Positions 1 to 4,954 of a DNA stretch of 7,101 bases are shown here, in pieces. This DNA comes from Clostridia bacterium. Lineage in GTDB: Bacteria > Bacillota > Clostridia > Oscillospirales > CAG-272. Both the position numbers and the translations under genes were made by a program. How positions within the stretch are numbered: position 1 is the stretch's first letter; each line of letters opens with the position of its first letter. The DNA lies in NCBI GenBank assembly GCA_017452335.1, contig JAFTMP010000191.1, positions 1 to 7,101 of the forward strand. Direction: 5' to 3'. The notes under the pieces are model-generated. The model was not told the origin of the DNA. It saw only the letters and a list, made by a program, of their open reading frames with translations, and made no database searches.

Positions 1-22
1 CTGCGGAGCGCTCGGCAATTTT

Positions 23-49
23 AAACCCGAAAAGATCTTTTTCGGGTTT
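23..49. terminator. Terminator-like hairpin at left edge
   Basis: An 11-bp perfect stem (AAACCCGAAAA at 23-33 against TTTTCGGGTTT at 39-49) closes a 5-nt loop. The A-rich and T-rich arms suit an intrinsic terminator for a gene lying left of the window, but neither strand has a long U-tract after the stem, so the call is tentative. Nothing coding is recognisable in bases 1-22. Confidence 0.4.
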
Positions 50-130
50 TGAAAACACTTTCCGTTACCAAAAACACAAATGTTAAAAACTGATTTTGAA
101 GTTTTATCATCAGCAGATGGCCAACGGTGA

Positions 131-180
131 CTTTCAGTCTCCCTTTTTCCAATCTGAAAGCCTTCCGCAACGCGGAAGGC
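131..180. other. Paired hairpins in gene-free leader region
   Basis: A 9-bp perfect hairpin (GCCTTCCGC at 160-168, loop of 3, GCGGAAGGC at 172-180) is preceded by a second possible 7-bp stem, CTTTCAG at 131-137 with CTGAAAG at 154-160. The two stems share one base and could stack. From about base 50 to 494 no ORF has a ribosome binding site or recognisable protein; the stretch holds this structure and the repeats listed next. Confidence 0.4.
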
Positions 181-190
181 GCGCCACCTA

Positions 191-280
191 TACTGCCTCC
201 CTTGCCTAAAGGGAGGGGGACCATTTTGCATTTTGTGCAAAATGGTGGAGGGATACTTGCCTCCCTTGCCTAAAGGGGCA
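191..280. repeat. Intergenic hairpin element bounded by 20-bp direct repeats
   Basis: The 20-mer TGCCTCCCTTGCCTAAAGGG occurs at 194-213 and again at 258-277. The first copy forms an 8-bp hairpin (196-203 with 209-216). Between the copies is an 11-bp perfect hairpin, ACCATTTTGCA at 220-230 with TGCAAAATGGT at 236-246, flanked by GGGGG and GGAGGG. The layout, direct repeat, variable hairpin, direct repeat, is that of a dispersed intergenic element. I recall similar units between genes in gut Clostridia but cannot verify copy number here. Short ORFs across it are only translations of the repeat. Confidence 0.6.
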
Positions 281-394
281 GAGCCATGCCACAGGCACGG
301 CGGGGGGGGATACCACCCCTTCGTCCCGAACTCGGTAACAACTACGTGGATAAACAGCAACACCGCCGTCAGCCAAAGAGCTGCTGTCCTTTCC

Positions 395-471
395 CGCCAA
401 ACGACAGTTTGGCGCATACAAAATTTTTGAAGGGGGTGCGGGGGAAACTTTTTATAAAAAGTTTCCCCCGC
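395..471 (-). repeat. Palindromic repeat family, copy 1 (reverse orientation)
   Basis: Two parts are visible. First, an 8-bp stem with 4-nt loop: CGCCAAAC 395-402, GTTTGGCG 407-414. Second, after a G-rich linker, a perfect 34-bp palindrome at 438-471 (arm GCGGGGGAAACTTTTT). The same two-part design recurs at 5065-5140 in this orientation and at 5465-5540 in the opposite one. The long palindrome lies about 25 bp upstream of the trpS promoter, so it could end transcription coming from the left, but there is no clean U-tract. Confidence 0.7.
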
Positions 472-494
472 AAAACAAAAAATCGCAAAAGTAC

Positions 495-524
495 TTGAAA
501 AAGATAGGGCAAATGTGGTATGAT
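495..524 (+). promoter_or_regulatory. Sigma-A promoter for trpS
   Basis: The -35 box is TTGAAA at 495-500 and the -10 box TATGAT at 519-524, with an 18-bp spacer. Transcription would start near 531, giving a leader of only about 34 nt. That is too short for a T-box, and no T-box specifier or GGUGG motif is seen, so trpS is apparently not under tRNA-Trp T-box control at this promoter. Confidence 0.75.
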
Positions 525-564
525 GATAAGAAAGAACGATCAATTATCAGAAAAGAGGAGCATC

Positions 565-1581
565 ATGAATCAACCTCAAGAGCTGCAAAATAAAAAAACA
601 ATTCTCTCTGCCGTACAGCCCAGCGGCATTCTCACCATCGGCAACTATTTGGGCGCCATCCGCAACTGGAACCTTCTGCAGGAGCAGTACAACTGCTATT
701 TCTGCGTTGCCGACCTGCACGCCATCACCGTGCGCCAGGTGCCTGCCGATCTTCGTAAGCGCACCTACGAGGCGTACGCCATATATATGGCCTGCGGTCT
801 TGACCCCGAAAGAAACACCCTGTTTGTGCAAAGCCACGTGCCCTGCCACGCAGAGCTTGCTTGGGTGCTCAACTGCTACACCATGTTCGGTGAGCTTTCC
901 CGTATGACTCAGTTTAAAGATAAGAGCGCCCGTCACAGCGAAAACATCAACGCAGGGCTCTTTACCTACCCCGCACTCATGGCGGCGGATATTCTCCTTT
1001 ACGGCGCAGACTATGTGCCCGTTGGTCAAGATCAGCTCCAGCACATTGAGCTGGCGCGCGATGTTGCAAACCGCTTCAACAATCTTTACAGTGACACCTT
1101 CGTGATCCCCGAGGGACTGCTGCCCAAGGCAGGCGCCAAGGTCATGTCCCTTGCCGAGCCCACCAAAAAGATGAGCAAGTCGGACGAGAACCCCATGGCG
1201 TACGTGTCCATCCTTGATCCCAAGGACGTGATCGTGAAGAAGTTCAAGCGCGCCGTTACCGACTCGGGCTCTGAAGTGAAGAGAGGCGAGGACAAGCCCG
1301 GTATCAACAACCTCATTACCATCTATTCCGCCTTCACGGGCAAGACTCCCGAAGAAGTGGAGAAGGAGTTTGAGGGTCAAGGCTATGGTGCTTTCAAGAT
1401 GGCTGTGGGTGAAACGGTGGCAGACACCCTTGCCCCCGTGCAGGACAAGTTCAACGCCCTCATGGGCGACAAGCCTTATCTGGAAAGTCTGATGAAGAAG
1501 GGCTCCGAGCAGGCATACCGCCGCGCCTCCAAGACTCTCTCCAAGGTCTACCGCAAGGTGGGCTTCGCGCAGGTGAAGTAA
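565..1581 (+). CDS. trpS: Tryptophanyl-tRNA synthetase
   Basis: Class I aminoacyl-tRNA synthetase that charges tRNA-Trp with tryptophan using ATP, in the cytoplasm. The 338-residue product matches the usual bacterial length (about 330-340). The N-terminus reads AVQPSGILTIGNYLGA, with TIGN (24-27) as the HIGH-type signature. The stretch AADILLYGADYVPVGQDQ (about 141-158) is the tryptophan-pocket and dimer region typical of TrpRS. KMSKS is at 202-206, followed by DENP. An upstream in-frame ATG at 520 is excluded because it lies inside the -10 box (519-524). ATG 565 is preceded by GAGGAG at 555-560. The gene is monocistronic: its own promoter precedes it and a strong hairpin lies about 120 bp downstream. 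A 277-codon ORF on the opposite strand is a shadow of this gene. Confidence 0.97.
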   Translation: MNQPQELQNKKTILSAVQPSGILTIGNYLGAIRNWNLLQEQYNCYFCVADLHAITVRQVPADLRKRTYEAYAIYMACGLDPERNTLFVQSHVPCHAELAWVLNCYTMFGELSRMTQFKDKSARHSENINAGLFTYPALMAADILLYGADYVPVGQDQLQHIELARDVANRFNNLYSDTFVIPEGLLPKAGAKVMSLAEPTKKMSKSDENPMAYVSILDPKDVIVKKFKRAVTDSGSEVKRGEDKPGINNLITIYSAFTGKTPEEVEKEFEGQGYGAFKMAVGETVADTLAPVQDKFNALMGDKPYLESLMKKGSEQAYRRASKTLSKVYRKVGFAQVK

Positions 1582-1589
1582 AAAGGATA

Positions 1590-1695
1590 CCTTGGGGCGT
1601 CGCCCTTCTAAGCTCCCCTCGGGGTGTTACCCCGAGACCCCACTTAAAACCTTTTTTGAAAAAAAGGTTTTAAGAATTCCAAAAAACTTTGAACG
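1590..1695 (+). repeat. Composite intergenic repeat after trpS
   Basis: Two hairpins in series: CTCGGGGT 1618-1625 with ACCCCGAG 1629-1636, and a 15-bp stem, arm CTTAAAACCTTTTTT at 1643-1657, pairing with 1660-1674 across a tiny loop. The unit ends in AAAAAACTTTGAACG, the same boundary seen before the palindrome at 5521. The CTCGGGGT-TCT-ACCCCGAG hairpin recurs at 4794-4812, 4844-4862 (one mismatch) and 6656-6674, so this is a member of a modular repeat family in which the CGCCAAAC palindrome has been lost or replaced by the terminator that follows. Confidence 0.65.
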
Positions 1696-1699
1696 AAAA

Positions 1700-1750
1700 A
1701 AAGACCGTCTTGCTTTTCTCTCAAAGAGAGGCAAGATGGTCTTTCTTATT
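1700..1750. terminator. Bidirectional intrinsic terminator
   Basis: A 14-bp stem (1700-1713 with 1731-1744, one G-U pair) carries a four-T bulge and a second inner stem, CTCTC 1718-1722 with GAGAG 1726-1730. On the plus strand it is followed by TTTCTTATT, so it can end trpS transcription. On the minus strand the stem is followed by seven U residues, so it could equally stop transcripts coming from the right. It insulates trpS from the toxin promoter that starts at 1752. Confidence 0.8.
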
Positions 1751-1751
1751 C

Positions 1752-1780
1752 TTGACAAAATACGTCTTTTGCGGTATACT
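1752..1780 (+). promoter_or_regulatory. Consensus promoter of putative toxin mRNA (copy 1)
   Basis: TTGACA at 1752-1757, a 17-bp spacer, TATACT at 1775-1780: nearly perfect sigma-A boxes. The predicted start is near 1787, at the conserved sequence TGCAGGATAGG. The promoter is repeated almost exactly at 2131-2159, and its TCTTTTGCGGTATA core resembles the promoter at 5599-5627. Confidence 0.88.
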
Positions 1781-1821
1781 CTTTTTTGCAGGATAGGGCT
1801 TGCTTCGGTGGCGGTTGTCTG

Positions 1822-1889
1822 TTCTCCCGTTGGGAGAAGGACTGCTCTTGTTTTCTTTTCTCCCTTCGGGTCTTCTGAGGGGAGGTGAT
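1822..1889 (+). promoter_or_regulatory. Sequestered ribosome binding site in toxin leader
   Basis: The Shine-Dalgarno sequence GGAGGTGAT (1881-1889) is complementary over nine bases to the usual 16S rRNA 3' end, far stronger than needed for a 32-codon ORF. CTCCCTTC (1860-1867) can pair with GAGGGGAG (1877-1884), an 8-bp stem with one G-U pair, hiding most of it. A second CTCCC lies in an upstream hairpin (TTCTCCC 1822-1828 with GGGAGAA 1832-1838) and offers an alternative partner. A strong but masked ribosome binding site is a known hallmark of type I toxin mRNAs. Confidence 0.6.
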
Positions 1890-1893
1890 ACGC

Positions 1894-1992
1894 ATGCAAT
1901 ACATCACACTTGAAAATCTTTTTGATTTTTGCACGGTCATGATTGCTCTGGTGGGCTTGGTGCTCACCATCGTATATAAAGGAAAAAAGTAA
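1894..1992 (+). CDS. Putative type I (holin-like) toxin peptide
   Basis: A 32-residue peptide: polar N-terminus (MQYITLENLFDF), a single membrane-spanning stretch (about residues 13-28, CTVMIALVGLVLTIVY), and a basic end (KGKK). This organisation is that of the small holin-like or type I toxins of Bacillota, which act in the cytoplasmic membrane and whose synthesis is held down by an antisense RNA. The assignment rests on layout plus family resemblance recalled from similar clostridial peptides, not on a search. Support comes from context: a consensus promoter at 1752, a leader of about 107 nt, a masked perfect ribosome binding site, a terminator overlapping the stop codon, and a convergent promoter for an antisense RNA. 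A partial copy of the gene lies 222 bp downstream. The ORF is too short for standard gene finders. Alternative: a harmless small membrane protein. Confidence 0.75.
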   Translation: MQYITLENLFDFCTVMIALVGLVLTIVYKGKK

Positions 1993-2065
1993 CCGCCTTC
2001 GCCCAAAATAGTCGGTTACTTTTTCTCCGATTAAACTAAGGCAACCGTTGCCGATGCCTTATCCT
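1983..2065 (-). ncRNA. Putative antisense antitoxin RNA (copy 1)
   Basis: Transcription from the minus-strand promoter at 2072-2100 should begin near 2065 and stop at the U-tract of the shared terminator, giving about 83 nt. The RNA would carry a 5' hairpin (plus-strand TAAGGCA 2037-2043 with TGCCTTA 2055-2061, 11-nt loop) and then the terminator stem. About 42 nt are complementary to the toxin mRNA: its last codons, stop and 3' hairpin. Known type I antitoxins of the TxpA/RatA and BsrG/SR4 kind also overlap toxin 3' ends. No ORF with a ribosome binding site is present in it. Exact ends are inferred. Confidence 0.72.
1984..2024. terminator. Bidirectional terminator shared by toxin and antisense RNA (copy 1)
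   Basis: A 12-bp perfect stem, AAAAAGTAACCG 1984-1995 with CGGTTACTTTTT 2013-2024, has a 17-nt loop. The left arm contains the toxin's last lysine codon and TAA stop. The symmetric A/T ends give a U-tract on both strands, so toxin mRNA would end near 2024 and the antisense RNA near 1983. The two transcripts are thus complementary over this hairpin. Confidence 0.82.
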
Positions 2066-2071
2066 GTAATC

Positions 2072-2100
2072 ATTATACCGCTAAAACTGCCGTTTGTCAA
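2072..2100 (-). promoter_or_regulatory. Consensus promoter of antisense RNA (copy 1)
   Basis: On the minus strand: TTGACA (plus 2095-2100), 17-bp spacer, TATAAT (plus 2072-2077), a perfect consensus promoter pointing back at the toxin. The stretch GCGGTATAATGATTACAGGATAAGGC seen from the minus strand mirrors the toxin promoter and start on the plus strand, as noted in the findings. Stronger boxes than the toxin promoter would give antitoxin excess. Confidence 0.87.
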
Positions 2101-2121
2101 GAGACAGACGGCTTTATTTTT
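2089..2121 (+). terminator. Intrinsic terminator between the two modules
   Basis: A 10-bp stem (GCCGTTTGTC 2089-2098 with GACAGACGGC 2103-2112, one G-U pair, 4-nt loop) is followed by TTTATTTTT. It would catch readthrough from copy 1 before the copy 2 promoter. Its left arm contains the -35 box of the copy 1 antisense promoter. Confidence 0.7.
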
Positions 2122-2130
2122 CACCATCTG

Positions 2131-2159
2131 TTGACAAAGTCTGTCTTTTGCGGTATACT
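2131..2159 (+). promoter_or_regulatory. Toxin-type promoter of degenerate copy 2
   Basis: TTGACA 2131-2136, 17-bp spacer, TATACT 2154-2159. It aligns with the copy 1 promoter with few changes and is followed by the same GCAGGATAGG start region (2167-2176). It remains intact although the ORF it served has been mostly deleted. Confidence 0.83.
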
Positions 2160-2178
2160 TTTTCTTGCAGGATAGGAT

Positions 2179-2214
2179 TTGGTGCTCACCATCGTATATA
2201 AAGGAAAAAAGTAA
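2179..2214 (+). pseudogene. Truncated toxin remnant (copy 2)
   Basis: Bases 2179-2220 are identical over 42 nt to 1957-1998 of copy 1 and encode only the last eleven residues (LVLTIVYKGKK) plus stop. The start codon, the ribosome binding site and the rest of the leader are missing: just upstream the sequence passes directly to the conserved transcript start GGATAGG. A TTG or GTG could in theory start an 11-residue peptide, but it would lack most of the membrane segment. This is best read as a dead toxin gene. Confidence 0.85.
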
Positions 2215-2249
2215 CCGCCTCCGTCGAAAAGTCGCAGTTACCTTTTTTC
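2203..2249. terminator. Shared terminator of copy 2
   Basis: The left arm GGAAAAAAGTAAC (from 2203) pairs with GTTACCTTTTTTC (to 2249), with one bulge and one mismatch relative to copy 1. A runs on one side and T runs on the other keep terminator character on both strands. Confidence 0.65.
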
Positions 2250-2288
2250 TTGTGATTTAAGACAACCGTTGCCGATGCCTTATCCTGT
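2203..2288 (-). ncRNA. Orphan antisense RNA (copy 2)
   Basis: Driven by the minus-strand promoter at 2295-2323, starting near 2288 and ending at the terminator, about 85 nt. Its 5' part (plus 2263-2289) is identical over 27 nt to copy 1 (2042-2068), and its terminator region stays largely complementary to the copy 1 toxin 3' end (identity across 1957-1998). It could therefore act in trans on the intact toxin mRNA although its own partner gene is broken. Function is inference. Confidence 0.6.
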
Positions 2289-2294
2289 ACCCTT

Positions 2295-2323
2295 ATTATA
2301 CACGAAAGGTCTTGTTTTGTCAA
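2295..2323 (-). promoter_or_regulatory. Consensus promoter of copy 2 antisense RNA
   Basis: Minus strand: TTGACA (plus 2318-2323), 17-bp spacer, TATAAT (plus 2295-2300). The spacer differs from that of copy 1 while both boxes and the spacing are perfect, which suggests the promoter has been kept by selection. It lies about 20 bp upstream of the following gene and points away from it. Confidence 0.83.
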
Positions 2324-2343
2324 GGGCAAAACAGTTAAAGAAT

Positions 2344-3153
2344 ATGGAAGGCAACTCTTTAAAAAACAAAAAGCTCTTTCTTTTAGATATGGACGGGACG
2401 CTCTATCTTGACGGCGATCTCTTCCCCTGCACGCTCCCCTTCTTAAAAAAGATCGAGGAGATCGGGGGTGAATACCTCTTTTTGACCAACAATTCCAGCA
2501 AAAGTGCCCAGAGCTACGTGGAAAAGCTCAACAAAATGGGCATTGAAGCAACACTTTCCCAGTTTGTCACCTCGGTGCAGGCAACGGCAAAGCACCTGCT
2601 TGCCCACCACAGCGAGGAGTTAATCTATGTGGCAGGAACCGAGTCCTTGAAAAAAGAACTGCGGGAGGCAGGACTACAGATCACCGACACCCTGGAAGGG
2701 GGCAATTTTGATGCCATCACCTGCCTGCTGTGCGGCTTTGACACCGAGCTGACCTTCAAAAAGCTTGACGACTGCTCACGGCTTTTGACCCGCGGGGTGA
2801 CCTTTATTGCCACCAATCCCGACTGGGTCTGCCCCACCGCCTACGGCTACGTGCCCGACTGCGGGTCGGTTTGCGAGATGCTTTTCCGCGCCACGGGCAA
2901 GCGCCCCCGCTTCATCGGCAAGCCCCAGCCCGATATGGTCTATATGGCGCTGGAAAAAACGGGATATAAAAAGGAAGAGGCTCTGCTCATCGGCGACCGC
3001 CTGTATACCGACATCGCCTGCGCGCTCAACGCCGGCATTGACGGCGCGTTCGTGCTCTCCGGCGAGGGGACGATCGCGGACATTGAAAAAACGGGTGTCA
3101 ATCCCACCTATATTTTAAAGGATGTGGGCGAGCTTACCGCCCTGCTTTCGTAA
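2344..3153 (+). CDS. HAD-superfamily (subfamily IIA, NagD-like) phosphatase
   Basis: A 269-residue cytoplasmic hydrolase with every HAD-IIA landmark: motif I LLDMDGT (nucleophile D15, acid D17), motif II LTNNSS (48-52), the cap-domain ATNPD (156-160) typical of NagD and p-nitrophenylphosphatase relatives, motif III lysine in IGKPQPDM (K193), and motif IV IGDRLYTDI (D218, D223). Length is normal for the family. Members dephosphorylate small phosphate esters, using Mg2+ and a phospho-aspartate intermediate; the natural substrate cannot be read from sequence. ATG 2344 fits the family N-terminus. The upstream in-frame ATG at 2269 lies within the copy 2 antisense RNA and its 25 extra residues are not homologous. 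The ribosome binding site is weak (GTTAAAGAAT) and no clear plus-strand promoter is seen nearby. The membrane protein follows after 29 bp, so they are probably co-transcribed. Confidence 0.92.
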   Translation: MEGNSLKNKKLFLLDMDGTLYLDGDLFPCTLPFLKKIEEIGGEYLFLTNNSSKSAQSYVEKLNKMGIEATLSQFVTSVQATAKHLLAHHSEELIYVAGTESLKKELREAGLQITDTLEGGNFDAITCLLCGFDTELTFKKLDDCSRLLTRGVTFIATNPDWVCPTAYGYVPDCGSVCEMLFRATGKRPRFIGKPQPDMVYMALEKTGYKKEEALLIGDRLYTDIACALNAGIDGAFVLSGEGTIADIEKTGVNPTYILKDVGELTALLS

Positions 3154-3182
3154 AATAACTTTTCAAAAGGAGTAAAAACAAT

Positions 3183-3941
3183 ATGACAACGAAAAAACTG
3201 CCTGTTTTGGCGCTCATCTCATGGATCCTTCTGCTTGGCACCAAGCTTCTTTCGCTTTTAATGGGAAGCATTTCCCTGATCGGACAGATTTCCTCCGCCG
3301 TTCGCTATCAAGGACCTCTTTTGGTGAATTTGGTATTCAATTCCATTTCTCTTGTTCTCCTGCTGTGCGGTATTGCGGCAATAGTCGGCGTGATCGTCTC
3401 GCTTTTTCGCAAAAAATGTGGAAAGCTGTTGATCGTCTCTCTGATCCTTCCCATCGGATGCTCTCTGCTGTCTTCCGTGATTGATTTGGTGAGAGTGTTC
3501 CTGTTCAACAGCCAAACCACTGCTCTTTCCTTGATTGGAGGCTTTGCCTCCCCTCTGGAGATAGGCGCGTATCTGCTTTTGATCGTGTTCACCTTTGGCG
3601 CCATGTTCCCCAAAAACAAGGTGCTCAACTTTGCAGCAACCGAGCTCTTTTTCCTGCCCTGCCTTCTGGCGTTAGGAGCCTCCGGATTCACCACCGTGTT
3701 GAATATTTCCAATCTCCTGCACATTTTCAATACATATAAGCAGGCAGGAATCCCCCTCACATTTCCCACGGTGTTCTCTCCGCTATCCGATCTTCTCTTA
3801 AACAGCACCATCTGCCTGCTCTTCCCCATTGCCCTTCTCACCCTTGGTATGTTCGTTGCCAAAACCACCAAACAGCGTGCGGCAGAATTGACACAGCCCG
3901 AAACGGCGCAAGAAGAAAAAACAGAGGATCAAGAGAAATAA
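3183..3941 (+). CDS. Unrecognised six-helix membrane protein
   Basis: A 252-residue protein I do not recognise. Hydrophobic segments lie at about 7-35, 46-74, 82-107, 118-141, 150-170 and 202-226, followed by a strongly charged, probably cytoplasmic tail (227-252, rich in E, K and Q). Basic residues after segment 2 (RKKCGK) suggest an inside loop. No catalytic or transport signature is evident. The start is supported by AAAAGGAG at 3165-3172, 10 nt before the ATG. It follows the HAD gene by 29 bp without a terminator and is followed by one, making it the last gene of a two-gene unit. A 187-codon ORF on the other strand is a shadow. Confidence 0.85.
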   Translation: MTTKKLPVLALISWILLLGTKLLSLLMGSISLIGQISSAVRYQGPLLVNLVFNSISLVLLLCGIAAIVGVIVSLFRKKCGKLLIVSLILPIGCSLLSSVIDLVRVFLFNSQTTALSLIGGFASPLEIGAYLLLIVFTFGAMFPKNKVLNFAATELFFLPCLLALGASGFTTVLNISNLLHIFNTYKQAGIPLTFPTVFSPLSDLLLNSTICLLFPIALLTLGMFVAKTTKQRAAELTQPETAQEEKTEDQEK

Positions 3942-3971
3942 AAACCAATCAAACCCATTCGTGTTTTTCAA

Positions 3972-4016
3972 AAAAGAGCGCCTGCATCCCTACGCAAGTG
4001 CTCTTTTCTATCTTTT
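3972..4016 (+). terminator. Intrinsic terminator after the HAD/membrane-protein unit
   Basis: AAAAGAGC 3972-3979 pairs with GCTCTTTT 4000-4007; the stem extends inward through a G-U pair and one mismatch to TGC/GCA. It is followed by TTTTCTATCTTTT. It separates the operon from the phosphoesterase gene. Confidence 0.8.
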
Positions 4017-4037
4017 CATTATCGAATAGGAGGACCT

Positions 4038-4733
4038 ATGACCTACGTAATGAGCGATCTGCACGGCTCTTATGAAAAATTCATCAAGATGCTCAGTGAA
4101 ATTTCCTTTTCAAAGGACGATACCCTGTATATTTTGGGCGATATCATCGACCGCGGCGAAGGGGGCGTAAAGCTGCTGCAAGAGCTTTCCATGATGCCCA
4201 ATGTTTTCCCCATCTTGGGTAACCACGAGCTCATGGCGCTGGAGGTGCTGGAGCCGCTTTTGCAAGAGATCACCGAGGAAAACTACGACACCACCCTCAC
4301 CCCCGACCTGCTTTTAAAAATGCTTCACTGGCAACAGGACGGAGGCGACGTGACCTTAAAGCAGTTTAAAGCCCTGCCCATTGAGGAACGCTTTGCCCTT
4401 TTAGACTATCTAAAGGACTTCTCCCCTTACGAAACGGTGGATTTTGACACAAAAAGTTATCTTTTGGTACACAGCTTCCCCGAGGCACCTTTAGAAAAGC
4501 CCTTTGGCGCCCACACCGCCATGGAGTTGACCTGCGCCCGTCCCGACTATGACGTCCCGCCCTTTCGTGATCCCGACGTGTTCGTGGTCTGCGGGCACAC
4601 ACCCACAAAGCTGCTTTGCGGAAAATGGGAGATTTTTCGCAAAAACAACTACATCAACATCGACTGCGGTGCCTCCTTTTCGGGGTATCTATCTTGCCTG
4701 CGCTTAGAGGACCAGGCGGAGTTTTATGTATAA
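4038..4733 (+). CDS. Calcineurin-like metallophosphoesterase (ApaH/PrpE/serine-threonine phosphatase type)
   Basis: A 231-residue cytoplasmic phosphoesterase with the two-metal site in order: SDLHG (D7, H9), GDIIDRG (D35, D38, R39), GNHE (N62, H63), LVHSFP (H145) and VCGHTPT (H187), ending with the NIDCGA strand typical of this group. Relatives split diadenosine polyphosphates or remove phosphate from proteins; the sequence does not decide between them. Length is in the normal range. ATG 4038 has AGGAGG at 4028-4033, only 4 nt upstream; an ATG at 4050 would be too far. The gene stands alone between a terminator and a block of repeats. A promoter is likely in 4005-4027 but none is convincing. 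Confidence 0.92.
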   Translation: MTYVMSDLHGSYEKFIKMLSEISFSKDDTLYILGDIIDRGEGGVKLLQELSMMPNVFPILGNHELMALEVLEPLLQEITEENYDTTLTPDLLLKMLHWQQDGGDVTLKQFKALPIEERFALLDYLKDFSPYETVDFDTKSYLLVHSFPEAPLEKPFGAHTAMELTCARPDYDVPPFRDPDVFVVCGHTPTKLLCGKWEIFRKNNYINIDCGASFSGYLSCLRLEDQAEFYV

Positions 4734-4753
4734 ATGCAGTCTATTAAACTATT

Positions 4754-4939
4754 TTGGGCTTTGCCCCACCAAGGGCTCTGCCCCCAAGACCCGCTCGGGG
4801 TTCTACCCCGAGACTCCGCCAAAGGCTCTGCCTCTGGAATCCCCTCAGGGTTCTACCCCGAGACCCCGCCAAAGGCTCTGCCTTTGGAAACCGCCAAGCC
4901 CCATGGAGTTGCTTTGCCTTGGAGTTGCAAAGCAACTCC
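4754..4939 (+). repeat. Tandem 50-bp repeats and GGAGTTGC hairpin
   Basis: The motif AAGGCTCTG (first copy AAGGGCTCTG) starts at 4771, 4821 and 4871, giving three tandem units with a period of exactly 50 bp. Each unit boundary carries the hairpin CTCGGGGT-TCT-ACCCCGAG (4794-4812; 4844-4862 with one mismatch). The block ends in a 12-bp stem, GGAGTTGCTTTG 4905-4916 with CAAAGCAACTCC 4928-4939. A single diverged unit of the same block is at 6610-6711. ORFs across it are repeat translations without ribosome binding sites. Confidence 0.8.
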
Positions 4940-4954
4940 GTAAAAAGGGGTGGA

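Noticed and set aside
520..564. Upstream in-frame ATG of trpS
   Set aside because: The ATG overlaps the -10 box (519-524), so it would not be in the mRNA; ATG 565 has a GAGGAG site and fits the family N-terminus.
547..1380. 277-codon minus-strand ORF opposite trpS
   Set aside because: It is fully inside trpS, has no ribosome binding site or recognisable domain, and is a codon-bias shadow of the real gene.
1752..2323. MITE-like transposon pair instead of toxin-antitoxin modules
   Set aside because: Inverted ends exist, but they coincide with promoters and transcript starts and no target-site duplication is evident; the toxin-antitoxin reading explains more of the structure.
2269..2343. N-terminal extension of the HAD phosphatase
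   Set aside because: The extra 25 codons lie in the copy 2 antisense RNA and promoter, contain no family features, and have no ribosome binding site.
3308..3871. 187-codon minus-strand ORF opposite the membrane protein
   Set aside because: Arg/Ser-rich translation of the complementary strand with no ribosome binding site; a shadow ORF.
4771..4890. CRISPR array
   Set aside because: The 50-bp units repeat along their whole length with no unique spacers, and no cas gene is nearby.
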